Part shown: in pieces, positions 1 to 8,482 of the stretch
Numbering within the stretch: the first letter of the stretch is position 1
Layout: each line of letters begins with the position of its first letter
DNA from: Halanaerobium sp051746665
GTDB lineage: Bacteria > Bacillota > Halanaerobiia > Halanaerobiales > Halanaerobiaceae
Length of the DNA: 64,000 nt
NCBI GenBank assembly: GCA_051746665.1
Contig: JBNJFG010000003.1
Span: forward strand, 8,077-72,076
Direction: 5' to 3'
Program-made: the position numbers and the translations under genes
The notes under the pieces: model-generated
Told to the model about the DNA's origin: nothing
The model's database searches: none
The model's input: the letters and a program-made list of their open reading frames with translations, nothing else

Positions 1-1137
1 AAGTTTGGAAGAACATTTAAAGATATTGATTTAGAAAGTGGAGCTTATGCTGCTCCAGGAAGAGTAAATTTAATAGGTGAACATACAGATTATAATGATG
101 GTTTTGTGATGCCAATGGCGATTGAAAAAGAAATTACTATGCTGGCTCAGCTAAGACCTGATAGAAAAGTTAAATTTTATTCTTTAGATTATGATCAGAT
201 GGTGGAATATGATTTAGATAACTTAGAATATGATGAAGAAAATATTTGGGCTAATTATCTGCTGGGAGTTATTGATGAGATTCAGAAATTAGGTGAAAAG
301 CTGCAGGGCTTTAATCTGATGTTTACTGGTAATATACCACAGGGATCGGGCTTAAGTTCTTCTGCAGCTTTAGAAGTAGTGACTGCTTTAGCAATTACTG
401 ATCTTCATAAAATTAAAATAGATGGAGTGGAGATGGCTCTGCTGGCTCAGAGAGCAGAAAATGATTTTGTTGGGGTTCAGTGTGGAATTATGGACCAGTA
501 TATTTCTCGCCTCGGTCAAAAAGATCATGCACTTTTAATTGACTGTCGTACAAATGAATATGAGCTGGTACCATTTAAAAATGATAATTATCAAATAGTT
601 ATTTGTAATTCTAAAGTGGAAAGAGGTTTAGTTGATTCAGAATATAATCAGCGTCGAGAAGAATGCAATCAGGCAGTAGATTTTTTTGCTAAACATGAAA
701 ATAGTAAGATTACTGCTTTAAGAGATCTTGATTTAGAAACTGTGGAGAAATATAAAAATGAACTTTCTGAAAATGTTTATAAAAGAGCACATCATGTTGT
801 CAGTGAAAATAAACGGGTATTAGAAAGCCAAAAAGCATTAAAAGCTAATGATATGCTTAAATTTGGTGAATTAATGTATGCTTCTCATAAAAGTTTAAGT
901 AAAGATTATGAGGTTAGCTGTAAAGAATTAGATATTTTGGTTAATCTGGCAGCTGATGAAAATATAACAGGAGCCAGAATGACTGGGGCTGGTTTTGGTG
1001 GTTGTACTGTTAATTTAGTCAAAAAAGATAAACTAGACGACTTTGTGAAAAACATTAAAGTTAAATATAAAGAAAAAACCGGGATTGAGGCTGAGGTTTA
1101 TGTTAGTAACCCTGGCAATGGAGCCAGAAAATTATAA
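1..1137 (+). CDS. galK: Galactokinase (5' end outside the window)
   Basis: GHMP-family kinase that phosphorylates D-galactose to galactose-1-phosphate in the cytosol (Leloir pathway). The reading frame is open from base 1, so the gene begins upstream. The galactokinase signature GRVNLIGEHTDYNDGFVMPM is encoded at about 61-117, the ATP-binding loop IPQGSGLSSSAALE at about 334-375, and the C-terminal GHMP motif RMTGAGFGGC near 976. Only a short N-terminal stretch should be missing. It ends 61 bases before the kinase/ANTAR pair and the AraFGH transporter, which suggests the imported sugar may include galactose. The identification is secure; only the start is unseen. Confidence 0.96.
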   Translation, partial: KFGRTFKDIDLESGAYAAPGRVNLIGEHTDYNDGFVMPMAIEKEITMLAQLRPDRKVKFYSLDYDQMVEYDLDNLEYDEENIWANYLLGVIDEIQKLGEKLQGFNLMFTGNIPQGSGLSSSAALEVVTALAITDLHKIKIDGVEMALLAQRAENDFVGVQCGIMDQYISRLGQKDHALLIDCRTNEYELVPFKNDNYQIVICNSKVERGLVDSEYNQRREECNQAVDFFAKHENSKITALRDLDLETVEKYKNELSENVYKRAHHVVSENKRVLESQKALKANDMLKFGELMYASHKSLSKDYEVSCKELDILVNLAADENITGARMTGAGFGGCTVNLVKKDKLDDFVKNIKVKYKEKTGIEAEVYVSNPGNGARKL

Positions 1138-1198
1138 ATATATTATGTGTAATTTGGCTAAATAGTATATTTTAATTAAATTTTAGTGAGGTGAAATT

Positions 1199-3043
1199 AT
1201 GTCAGAACCATTTTTTGAAATTATCAATCTTAATACTCCTAAAGAAAAAAATTCTAAACTCAATAATTTTAATTTAAAATTAAAAAAAGGAGAAGTTCAT
1301 GCAGTTATTGGCCTTGAAGGTTCTGGCAAAAAGAATTTAACAAAAGCAATAGCAGGATTAATAAATGTCAAGGGTAGCTTTTATTTAGATAATAAATTAT
1401 TAGAAAATAAAATAGCTATCTTAAGAGAAAATGGAGTTGATTTTCTCTTTAACAGTTCTTCATTAGTTGAGCAATTATCTATAGAAGAAAACCTATGTTT
1501 AAATAATTATCCTAAATTTAGATTTTTACCATTTATTAATAAAATGAAAGCTAAAAAAAAGGCTGAAAAAATCTTAACTTTCATGGATTTAGATTTAAAA
1601 CTCAAAAAAAATGTTTCAAATCTTTCTAAGGATGAAAAGAAACAGCTTTCGATAGCAAAAATACTTTATAATCAACCTAAAATAGTTATTATGCACGAGC
1701 CAACAGATAGTTTAAGTGTAGAATCTATAAAAAAATTCTACAATAAAATATATGAATATAAATCAACAGGTGGATCGATTATATATATAACTAAACAGTG
1801 GAAAGATGCTTTAAAAATTGCAGATAGGATATCTGTTATTTATATGGGTTCCATAATAGGAACTATTTCTAAAGCAGAAGCTAATTTAAATCAGAATAAA
1901 ATTTTAAATTTAATGCTTGGAAATTATGATAATGAAAACTCTAATTCACTTCTAGAAGATGAAACTCAAAAAATATTAAATACAGTTTTTAAAGCAACAG
2001 AATTCTTAACCTCAAATTATGAACTTAAAGATGTTTTAAAACTGCTTGCTGAATACAGCAGTGATTTTACAAAAGCAGATAAGTGTGTAATCAAGTTAAT
2101 AGATGAAAACACAAAATCTTTTATTGATACATTTAAATATGAATCAAACAAAAAAATTACTAGTGAAATAAAAAAAGAAAAGTTATTTGAAATCACCAGA
2201 AATGAAAAAATATTTTTTATTACAGAAGATGATAGAGGATTTGATGATATATTTGCAAATAAAAGCAGCAATGTAAAATCAATAATTGTAATTCCTGTAT
2301 TAATAAGATCTCATGTGAGTGGTATTATTCAACTAGCCTTTAGTTATAAAAAATCTTATAATTATTCTAAAGAAGAAAATATATATTTAACAACTCTTGC
2401 TAAACAGGCTGCGATTGCAATTGAAGATACAAGATTAATGGGTAGGTCTACACTTTTACAGGAAAGTCATCATAGAATAAAAAATAATCTGCAGTATATA
2501 ATTAGTTTAATAACTCTGCAGAAAGATTTTATTAATAAAAATCCGAAAAATACTGATGAGATTTTAACTAATATTATCTGCAGGATTAAAAGTATTGCAG
2601 CAGTACATGACCTTTTATCTAAAGATAGTTTAGGCAGAAGTATAATCAACTTACACGATATATTTGAGGTTATTATTGAATTTTTAAATAATAATAAAAT
2701 AGAATTTAAAGTTAAAATAGATGATATTTTTATTTCTTATGCCAAAGCTTCAGCCACTGCTTTAGTTTTCAATGAGATTTTAAGTAACTGTATTGAACAT
2801 GCTTTTAAGGATAAAGAAGAGGGAGTTATAGAGATTTCATCATTTAAAAATAATAATCAGATAAAACTTATTGTTAAGGATAATGGTAGGGGTATTGATG
2901 AAAACTTTAAGATTGAAGAACAAGAAAGTCTTGGTCTTTCAATTGTATATTCAATTATTAAACAGCAGTTTAAAGGTGATATAATAATTAATCCAAATCA
3001 AGCTGGCCCGGGTACCAAAGTAGAAATAACTATACCTGAATAA
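1199..3043 (+). CDS. Cytosolic sensor kinase: degenerate ABC-ATPase domain + GAF + HisKA_2/HATPase
   Basis: A 614-residue protein with no signal peptide or membrane segment. Residues ~1-240 resemble the N-terminal nucleotide-binding domain of sugar ABC ATPases (AraG/RbsA type), but the active site is degraded. The Walker A is GLEGSGKKN (Ser/Thr after Lys lost), the Walker B reads IVIMHEP (Asp replaced by His), and the signature is LSKDEKKQ. Residues ~265-410 are GAF-like. An H-box HHRIKNNLQ follows (His425 the likely phosphoacceptor), then a HATPase domain with N-box NEILSNCIEHA and DNGRGID. It probably phosphorylates the ANTAR regulator encoded 18 bases downstream. The ABC-like part may sense or dock onto the AraGH transporter; that is inference. 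ATG 1199 has SD GTGAGGTG. Confidence 0.85.
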   Translation: MSEPFFEIINLNTPKEKNSKLNNFNLKLKKGEVHAVIGLEGSGKKNLTKAIAGLINVKGSFYLDNKLLENKIAILRENGVDFLFNSSSLVEQLSIEENLCLNNYPKFRFLPFINKMKAKKKAEKILTFMDLDLKLKKNVSNLSKDEKKQLSIAKILYNQPKIVIMHEPTDSLSVESIKKFYNKIYEYKSTGGSIIYITKQWKDALKIADRISVIYMGSIIGTISKAEANLNQNKILNLMLGNYDNENSNSLLEDETQKILNTVFKATEFLTSNYELKDVLKLLAEYSSDFTKADKCVIKLIDENTKSFIDTFKYESNKKITSEIKKEKLFEITRNEKIFFITEDDRGFDDIFANKSSNVKSIIVIPVLIRSHVSGIIQLAFSYKKSYNYSKEENIYLTTLAKQAAIAIEDTRLMGRSTLLQESHHRIKNNLQYIISLITLQKDFINKNPKNTDEILTNIICRIKSIAAVHDLLSKDSLGRSIINLHDIFEVIIEFLNNNKIEFKVKIDDIFISYAKASATALVFNEILSNCIEHAFKDKEEGVIEISSFKNNNQIKLIVKDNGRGIDENFKIEEQESLGLSIVYSIIKQQFKGDIIINPNQAGPGTKVEITIPE

Positions 3044-3061
3044 GGGAGTTGATTGATGTAA

Positions 3062-3646
3062 ATGCAAAAATCATTAAGAATACTTTTAGCTGAGGATGAA
3101 TCAATTATTTCAATGGGTCTAAAATCAAATATTGAAAAACTTGGACATCAGGTTATTGGACAAGCATTTGATGGTGTTGAGGCAGTTGAATTAGCTTTAG
3201 AAAAAGAACCAGATTTAATAATAATAGATATTAATATGCCTAAAATGGATGGGATAGAAGCCATTAAGAAAATTAATAATGAAAAATTTATACCTGCAAT
3301 TATTGTAACCGGTTATAATGATGAGAAACTAATTAATCGAGCTTCTAAAGCTGGAGCATTCGCATATTTAATTAAACCAGTTGACAGCAATGACATTAAA
3401 CCAGCAATAAATATTGCTAGAGCTCGATTTGAAGAGTTTAAAAAACTTTTATCAGAATTAGATGACAGCAAAAAAGCTTTAGAAGCCCGAAAAATAATTG
3501 AAAGAGCCAAAGGTATTGTTATGGATAGAAAAAACATCAAAGAAAAAGAAGCAATGAAATTTCTGCAAAAAAAGAGTAATGATCATAATAAGAAAATGAT
3601 TATGATAGCTAAAGAGATTATTGAGGCAGATCAAAAATTTAAATAA
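3062..3646 (+). CDS. Response regulator with ANTAR RNA-binding output domain
   Basis: Receiver domain at residues ~5-120 with acidic pair EDE, phosphoacceptor Asp56 in IIIDINMP, and Lys in LIKPVD. The C-terminal ~135-190 is an ANTAR domain (ARKIIERAKGIVMDRK pattern), the RNA-binding antitermination output of EutV/AmiR-type regulators. Such proteins, when phosphorylated by HisKA_2 kinases, bind paired hairpins in leaders and prevent terminator formation. A fitting leader lies 130 bases downstream, before araF. The start is odd. The SD GGGAG (3044-3048) is ideally placed for an ATG at 3056 that is directly followed by TAA, and the real in-frame ATG is the next codon, 3062. Confidence 0.93.
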   Translation: MQKSLRILLAEDESIISMGLKSNIEKLGHQVIGQAFDGVEAVELALEKEPDLIIIDINMPKMDGIEAIKKINNEKFIPAIIVTGYNDEKLINRASKAGAFAYLIKPVDSNDIKPAINIARARFEEFKKLLSELDDSKKALEARKIIERAKGIVMDRKNIKEKEAMKFLQKKSNDHNKKMIMIAKEIIEADQKFK

Positions 3647-3726
3647 TTTAATAATCAAAAGTTTAAATTGCCAAAATACTACCTAAAACCTGAAATTAAC
3701 CAATATTAAAAATATTTTAAAAAAAT

Positions 3727-3755
3727 TTGATTTTTCAAAATATTAATGTTATACT
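3727..3755 (+). promoter_or_regulatory. Sigma-A-type promoter of the araFGH leader
   Basis: TTGATT at 3727-3732, a 17-base spacer and TATACT at 3750-3755. It sits after the ANTAR gene and before the hairpin/terminator leader, giving a predicted start near 3762. So araFGH can be transcribed separately from the kinase/regulator genes. Confidence 0.65.
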
Positions 3756-3772
3756 AGAAAAAAATAAACAAT

Positions 3773-3812
3773 ATTCTGTTAATGGTTGACAGAATAATTT
3801 GAGGTCATGAAG
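3773..3812 (+). promoter_or_regulatory. Candidate ANTAR-binding leader hairpins
   Basis: First hairpin: ATTCTGTT (3773-3780) pairs with GACAGAAT (3788-3795) around the loop AATGGTT. The loop starts with A and has G at its fourth position, as expected for ANTAR target loops. A weaker second hairpin (GGTC at 3803-3806 with GGCC at 3812-3815) uses bases that also form the 5' arm of the terminator at 3814, so the two would compete. Position between an ANTAR gene and the transporter it would control supports the call. The second hairpin does not fit the A1/G4 loop rule well. Confidence 0.55.
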
Positions 3813-3813
3813 G

Positions 3814-3852
3814 CCCCCTTAGTCAGTAGTTTATACTGTCTGAGGGGGTTTT
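3814..3852 (+). terminator. Leader terminator before araF (antitermination target)
   Basis: CCCCCTTAGTCAGTA (3814-3828) pairs with TACTGTCTGAGGGGG (3834-3848) over 15 positions with one T-T mismatch and one wobble, followed by TTTT. It is a strong intrinsic terminator lying between the leader promoter and araF, about 95 bases before the start codon. That placement is typical of conditional termination. Confidence 0.85.
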
Positions 3853-3947
3853 ATGTCTTTTTTGAAAAATTTAACTTAATAAAGGGGGTGAATTTTTAGT
3901 TTTTGCTTTTTATTTTAATTAAAATAAAACAATAGGAGGAGAATATT

Positions 3948-4913
3948 TTGCAGAAAAAACTTATTTTATTATTAACTTTAATTATGGTGTTGGGTGCAAT
4001 TTCAGTAACCGCTGCTCAGGATGTAAAAATTGGATTTATGGTAAAACAACCTGAAGAAGCTTGGTTTCAAGATGAATGGAAATTTGCTGAAGAAGCTGCA
4101 GATGATTATGGTTTTGAATTAGTTAAAATTGGTGGAACTGATGGAGGTCAGGTGCTTTCTGCTATTGATAATTTAGCAGCACAGGGAGCACAGGGTTTTA
4201 TTATTTGTACACCAGATGTTAAATTAGGACCAGCTATTAAAGCCAAAGCTGATATGAATGGTTTAAAAGTAATGTCTGTTGATGACAGATTTGTAGGTTC
4301 TGATGGTGAAGCAATGGAAGAAGTACCACATATGGGAATTTCAGCTTATGATATTGGTCAATTAGTTGGAGAAACTTTAGTAGAACAGATGGACAAAAGA
4401 GATTGGAACTATGATGAAGTAGGATACTTAGTAATGACTTTTGATCAACTCCCAACTATTACTGAAAGAACTCAAGGTGCAACAGATGTATTGTTAGAAA
4501 ACGGATTTCCTGAAGATCAGGTATTTGAAAGTCCTATGCAGACACTGGACACCGAAGGCTCATTTAATGCTGCTAACTTTGCTTTAACTAAGCATGAAGA
4601 TTTTGATAAATGGATAGTTGCTGGTGGAAATGATTCTTCAGTAATTGGAGCAATTAGAGCTCTTGAAGGTCAGGGTTTTGGTGCAGAGAATGTTATAGGT
4701 ATTGGAATAAATGGCTCTAATTTTGTTACAAATGAATTTGAAAAAGACGAAGAAACAGGTTTTTATGCTTCTGTGAAATTAAGTGCTCGCAGACATGGTT
4801 ATGAAACTGCTGAATTAATGTACAAATGGATTAAAAATGGAGAAGAGCCTCCAAAAGTTACCTGGACAACAGGTCAAATAATGACAAGAGATAATTATAA
4901 AGAATTAGAATAA
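3948..4913 (+). CDS. araF: L-arabinose/D-galactose-type sugar-binding protein (AraF-like)
   Basis: Periplasmic binding-protein family of high-affinity monosaccharide importers. After a Sec signal peptide (residues 1-~23, cut after AAQ), the mature N-terminus GFMVKQPEEAWFQDEWKFA closely parallels E. coli AraF. Other shared blocks are GFIICTPDVKLGPAI, VDDRFV and GIGINGSNFVTNEF. E. coli AraF binds L-arabinose and also D-galactose; galK upstream makes galactose plausible here. There is no lipobox Cys, so the protein should be soluble in a periplasm. The start is TTG 3948 with SD AGGAGGAG 6 bases upstream. Expression is probably set by the leader terminator at 3814. Confidence 0.92.
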   Translation: MQKKLILLLTLIMVLGAISVTAAQDVKIGFMVKQPEEAWFQDEWKFAEEAADDYGFELVKIGGTDGGQVLSAIDNLAAQGAQGFIICTPDVKLGPAIKAKADMNGLKVMSVDDRFVGSDGEAMEEVPHMGISAYDIGQLVGETLVEQMDKRDWNYDEVGYLVMTFDQLPTITERTQGATDVLLENGFPEDQVFESPMQTLDTEGSFNAANFALTKHEDFDKWIVAGGNDSSVIGAIRALEGQGFGAENVIGIGINGSNFVTNEFEKDEETGFYASVKLSARRHGYETAELMYKWIKNGEEPPKVTWTTGQIMTRDNYKELE

Positions 4914-4922
4914 TATAATTAT

Positions 4923-4947
4923 AATAGAGGGGATAATCCCCTCTATT
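4923..4947 (+). other. Intercistronic stem-loop between araF and araG
   Basis: A perfect 11-bp stem (AATAGAGGGGA / TCCCCTCTATT) with loop TAA and no U-run. It sits just after araF and before the araG SD. Such loops commonly protect the binding-protein mRNA and give araF more product than araGH. Confidence 0.7.
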
Positions 4948-4976
4948 ACTCTTGACTATTAGAGAGGAGTAAATTT

Positions 4977-6467
4977 ATGGGTTATCATTTAGAATTTAAA
5001 AACATAACAAAAACTTTTCCAGGCGTAAAAGCACTTGATGAAATTTCTTTTGGAGTTAATAGTGGAAGTATTCATGGACTTGTAGGCGAAAATGGAGCAG
5101 GTAAATCTACACTTCTGCACACATTGAGTGGTGCCTTAACTCCTAATCAGGGTGAAATATTAATTAAAAATAAAACTATGGATTTTTCTAATACTAAAGA
5201 TGCTTTAGATGCTGGAATAGCTGTAATATATCAGGAATTAAATTTAGTACCAGAAATGACAGTTGCAGAAAATTTGATGATTGGTAATTACCCAAACAAA
5301 AAAGGATTCGTAGACAAAAAAAAGCTAAAAGAAAAAGCTGTTGAACAGATAAAAATGCTGATGGAGAATTTTAATCCTAAAACTAAAGTCAAAGACCTTT
5401 CAATTGCCCAAAAACAAATGATTGAAATTGGTAAAGCTTTAATGCAGGATGCTAAAATTATAGCTTTTGATGAACCAACAAGTTCTCTTTCTGACAGAGA
5501 AATTAAACATTTATTTGATATTATAGAAAGATTAAAAGATGATGGCAAAGCTATTATTTATGTATCACACCGAATGGAAGAAATTTTTAAAATTTGTGAT
5601 AGCTGTACTGTTTTTAGAGATGGTAAACATATTGAAACATTTAGAAATATGGAAGAAGTTACGCATGAGTTAATTGTTAAAAAAATGGTTGGTCGAGAAC
5701 TTAATGATATATATGGATATGAAGAAAGAGATAAAGGAGCAGAAATTTTTCATATTGAAAACATTAGGGGAAAAGGAGTTAAAAGGAATATTAATTTAAC
5801 AGTACATGAAGGTGAGGTAGTTGGTATTTTTGGTCTTGTTGGAGCAGGACGTACAGAATTATTTAAACTACTATATGGTTTAGAAAAAATTGAAGCAGGC
5901 AGGATTGAAGTTAAAGGAGAAGAAGTTTCTCTAGAAAATCCTAAAGAATCTATCAGGAATAATGTTTGTCTGCTGCCTGAAGATCGAAAAGATGAGGGTA
6001 TTATTGGGATTCGTTCAGTAAGTGAAAATATTAATATTAGCAGTAGAAGACATCATCTTATATATAACTTCTTTTTAAATAAAAAGGCTGAAAAAGAAAC
6101 TGCAGATGAGTTTATTAATAATCTAGATATTAAAACTCCTTCTCGTGATCAACTAGCCGTCAATCTTTCGGGTGGAAATCAGCAAAAAGTGATTTTATCT
6201 AGATGGTTAAGTGAAGATATTGATGTATTTTTAATGGATGAGCCAACCAGAGGTATTGATGTTGGAGCAAAATATGAAATTTATAAAATAATGTATAATT
6301 TAGCGGCAGAAGGTAAGGGTATACTTTTTGTTTCAAGTGATTTACCAGAAGTAATGGGAGTCTCAGATAGAGTAGTTGTAATGAGATCTGGAGAAATTAT
6401 AGGATCTTTAAGTCGAGAAGAATATACAGAAGAAAAAATATTATCTATGGCACTGCCAGTTTCTTAA
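4977..6467 (+). CDS. araG: Sugar ABC transporter ATPase with two nucleotide-binding domains (AraG-like)
   Basis: A 496-residue double-NBD ATPase powering monosaccharide import on the cytosolic face of the membrane. The N-terminal NBD has Walker A GENGAGKST, a Q-loop YQELNL, signature-region LSIAQKQM and Walker B IIAFDEPTSSL. The C-terminal NBD has the degenerate Walker A GLVGAGRTE, signature LSGGNQQK and Walker B VFLMDEPTRGIDVG, the usual pattern for RbsA/AraG/MglA proteins. It lies between araF and araH. Its intact catalytic residues contrast with the ABC-like domain of the upstream kinase, which may be a derived relative. ATG 4977 follows GAGAGGAG. Confidence 0.94.
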   Translation: MGYHLEFKNITKTFPGVKALDEISFGVNSGSIHGLVGENGAGKSTLLHTLSGALTPNQGEILIKNKTMDFSNTKDALDAGIAVIYQELNLVPEMTVAENLMIGNYPNKKGFVDKKKLKEKAVEQIKMLMENFNPKTKVKDLSIAQKQMIEIGKALMQDAKIIAFDEPTSSLSDREIKHLFDIIERLKDDGKAIIYVSHRMEEIFKICDSCTVFRDGKHIETFRNMEEVTHELIVKKMVGRELNDIYGYEERDKGAEIFHIENIRGKGVKRNINLTVHEGEVVGIFGLVGAGRTELFKLLYGLEKIEAGRIEVKGEEVSLENPKESIRNNVCLLPEDRKDEGIIGIRSVSENINISSRRHHLIYNFFLNKKAEKETADEFINNLDIKTPSRDQLAVNLSGGNQQKVILSRWLSEDIDVFLMDEPTRGIDVGAKYEIYKIMYNLAAEGKGILFVSSDLPEVMGVSDRVVVMRSGEIIGSLSREEYTEEKILSMALPVS

Positions 6468-6491
6468 TTATGAATAGGGGGATCTAATATT

Positions 6492-7442
6492 ATGTCAGAA
6501 ACTACTAAAAGTAGAATTAAATACTTATATAATAATTATACAATAATTTTGATATTTATAACAATGTTTATCTTACTTTCAATTTTTGTTCCTTATTTTT
6601 TAACATGGCGCAATATGGTTGGTCTTGCACTCTCAGTAGTTACTATTGGTTTAATTGCTAATACAATGATGTTTGCTTTAGCAAGTGGTGATTTTGACCT
6701 TTCTGTAAGTTCAACAGTTGCTTTTTCTGGGATTACTACAGCTGTTGTTATTAATAGTACAGGAAGCGTATGGGCAGGTATTATAACAGGACTTCTTGCA
6801 GGAGTCTTAGTGGGAGTAATAAATGGTTTTTCTATTGCAAAATTGGGATTAAACGCATTAATTACAACTTTAGCCACTCAAATGATTTTTAGAGGTATGG
6901 CTTTTATCTTATCAAATGGACGTGCAGTTGGTATTTCTACAGCAGGTTTTTTTAAATTAGGAAACAGTTCTATTTTTGGAATTCCTACACCAATACTTAT
7001 TATGGTTTTTTCATTTATTATCTTTGGTATTTTACTAAACAATACAGTTTTTGGTAAAAATACACTTGCAATTGGTGGAAATACAAAAGCAGCTGAACTG
7101 GCCGGAATAAATGTTGATTTAACTAAAATAATAATATTTTCTGCTCAGGGATTTATGGCAGGTTTTGCAGGTGTAATATTAGCTTCAAGAATGACAAGTG
7201 GTCAACCAAATGCTGCTCAAGGTCTTGAACTTGATGTAATTTCGGCTTGTGTTTTGGGTGGAGTATCTTTAAATGGTGGTATAGCAACAATAAGTGGAGT
7301 AGTTGTTGGTGTTTTAATTATGGGGATGATTTCCAATGCTTTAAATTTACTCAATGTAGCTACTTTTTATCAGTATGTTGTTAGAGGATCTGTTTTATTA
7401 ATTGCAATTTATCTAGATATTTTAAAGCAGCGCAGTAAATAG
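6492..7442 (+). CDS. araH: Sugar ABC transporter permease (AraH-like)
   Basis: A 316-residue polytopic membrane protein of the BPD_transp_2 (RbsC/AraH) family forming the import channel. Hydrophobic segments fill most of its length. Conserved features include NTMMFALASGDFDLSVSS, GFSIAKLGLNALITTLATQM, the coupling region NTKAAELAGINV and GGVSLNGG. It is 24 bases after araG and completes an araFGH set. ATG 6492 is preceded by GGGGGAT. Specificity follows from AraF and is arabinose and/or galactose. Confidence 0.92.
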   Translation: MSETTKSRIKYLYNNYTIILIFITMFILLSIFVPYFLTWRNMVGLALSVVTIGLIANTMMFALASGDFDLSVSSTVAFSGITTAVVINSTGSVWAGIITGLLAGVLVGVINGFSIAKLGLNALITTLATQMIFRGMAFILSNGRAVGISTAGFFKLGNSSIFGIPTPILIMVFSFIIFGILLNNTVFGKNTLAIGGNTKAAELAGINVDLTKIIIFSAQGFMAGFAGVILASRMTSGQPNAAQGLELDVISACVLGGVSLNGGIATISGVVVGVLIMGMISNALNLLNVATFYQYVVRGSVLLIAIYLDILKQRSK

Positions 7443-7449
7443 TATTTAA

Positions 7450-7474
7450 AAAGCTTATTTTTTAGAAAAGCTTT
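7450..7474 (+). other. Small intercistronic hairpin overlapping the next SD region
   Basis: AAAGCTT (7450-7456) pairs with AAGCTTT (7468-7474), directly abutting the AAGGAG SD of the next gene. There is no U-run. It could modulate translation of the downstream gene or be incidental. Confidence 0.3.
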
Positions 7475-7488
7475 AAGGAGCTTAAATA

Positions 7489-8424
7489 ATGAAAATTATA
7501 GAAACTACATTCAAAAAAACAAAAGCTCTAAAAATGGAAAATGATTATATTTCAATTATAATATTACCAGAAATCGGTTCTAAAATAGCTTCAATATACA
7601 GTAAAGAAAAAGATTTTGAGTTTTTATTTCAAAATAAAGATGATAGTTACAAAAAGCCAGAATTTGATAGTGTGTTTGAAGAATATGATTGTTCCGGTTT
7701 TGATGACTGTTTTCCCAATATAGATGCTTCCAGGTTAAATTATAATGACAGAGAAATTATATATCCTGATCATGGAGAAATCTGGTCTGCTAAATTTGAT
7801 TATAAAATAGCTGCAGGAAAATTGGTTTTAAATTATTACAGTAGTTATTTAGATTATAATTATCAAAAAAAGATCTATTTAGAAAATAATAAATTGAAAA
7901 TAGATTATAAAATAAAAAATGAATCTCAAAAAGAGCTGCCAGCAATCTGGGCAATGCACTGTTTAATAAAATATAGTCAGGATATGGAACTTCAATTTCC
8001 AGAAGGAGTAGAAAAAATTGAAAATGTAATGGAAAGCAAATATCTGGGAGAAAAAGGTGAAATTCATCAGTTTCCAGTTACAAAAGATAAATCTAATAAT
8101 TCTTATTTTTTAGACAGGGTTAATAATAAAAAAGAAAAAAAATGTGAAAAATATTATGTTTTAGGTGAAATAAATGCTGGCAGCTGTTCAGTGTTTTATC
8201 CTGAAAAAAATATAGGAATTAAAATTAATTTTGACAGAGAAAAACTCCCTTACCTTGGTTTCTGGCTGACAGAGGGAGGATTTAAAGGTGATTATAACTG
8301 TGCCTTTGAACCTGCAGACGGTTATTATGATTCAGTAAATAAAGCTATAAAAAATAATAAAATTAATATAATTAAAGCTGGAGATGTTTATGAATTTTCT
8401 CTAGAACTTGAATTAAATTATTAA
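7489..8424 (+). CDS. Aldose 1-epimerase (mutarotase)-like protein
   Basis: A 311-residue galactose-mutarotase-fold protein with no signal peptide. Supporting segments are the early MENDYISIIILPEIGSKIAS block (N-terminal strand of mutarotase-like folds), YDCSGFDDCFPNI, a central WAMHCLI histidine, and a C-terminal Glu in CAFEPADGYYD, the position of the catalytic/sugar-contact acid in this superfamily. It follows araH by 46 bases, so it may interconvert anomers of the imported sugar. Exact substrate and enzymatic activity are unproven; some members of this fold are not mutarotases. Confidence 0.7.
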   Translation: MKIIETTFKKTKALKMENDYISIIILPEIGSKIASIYSKEKDFEFLFQNKDDSYKKPEFDSVFEEYDCSGFDDCFPNIDASRLNYNDREIIYPDHGEIWSAKFDYKIAAGKLVLNYYSSYLDYNYQKKIYLENNKLKIDYKIKNESQKELPAIWAMHCLIKYSQDMELQFPEGVEKIENVMESKYLGEKGEIHQFPVTKDKSNNSYFLDRVNNKKEKKCEKYYVLGEINAGSCSVFYPEKNIGIKINFDREKLPYLGFWLTEGGFKGDYNCAFEPADGYYDSVNKAIKNNKINIIKAGDVYEFSLELELNY

Positions 8425-8438
8425 TTCAAGTTCTAGAG
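8399..8438. terminator. Long stem-loop between convergent genes
   Basis: A perfect 18-bp inverted repeat, each arm reading CTCTAGAACTTGAATTAA or its complement, around an ATTA loop. The left arm overlaps the last codons of the epimerase-like gene. It lies between two convergent genes, so it may serve both, although U-runs are weak on either strand. Confidence 0.65.
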
Positions 8439-8482
8439 TTTAAATTACTTTCATCATAAAAATTTATTTTATAGATAATAAA

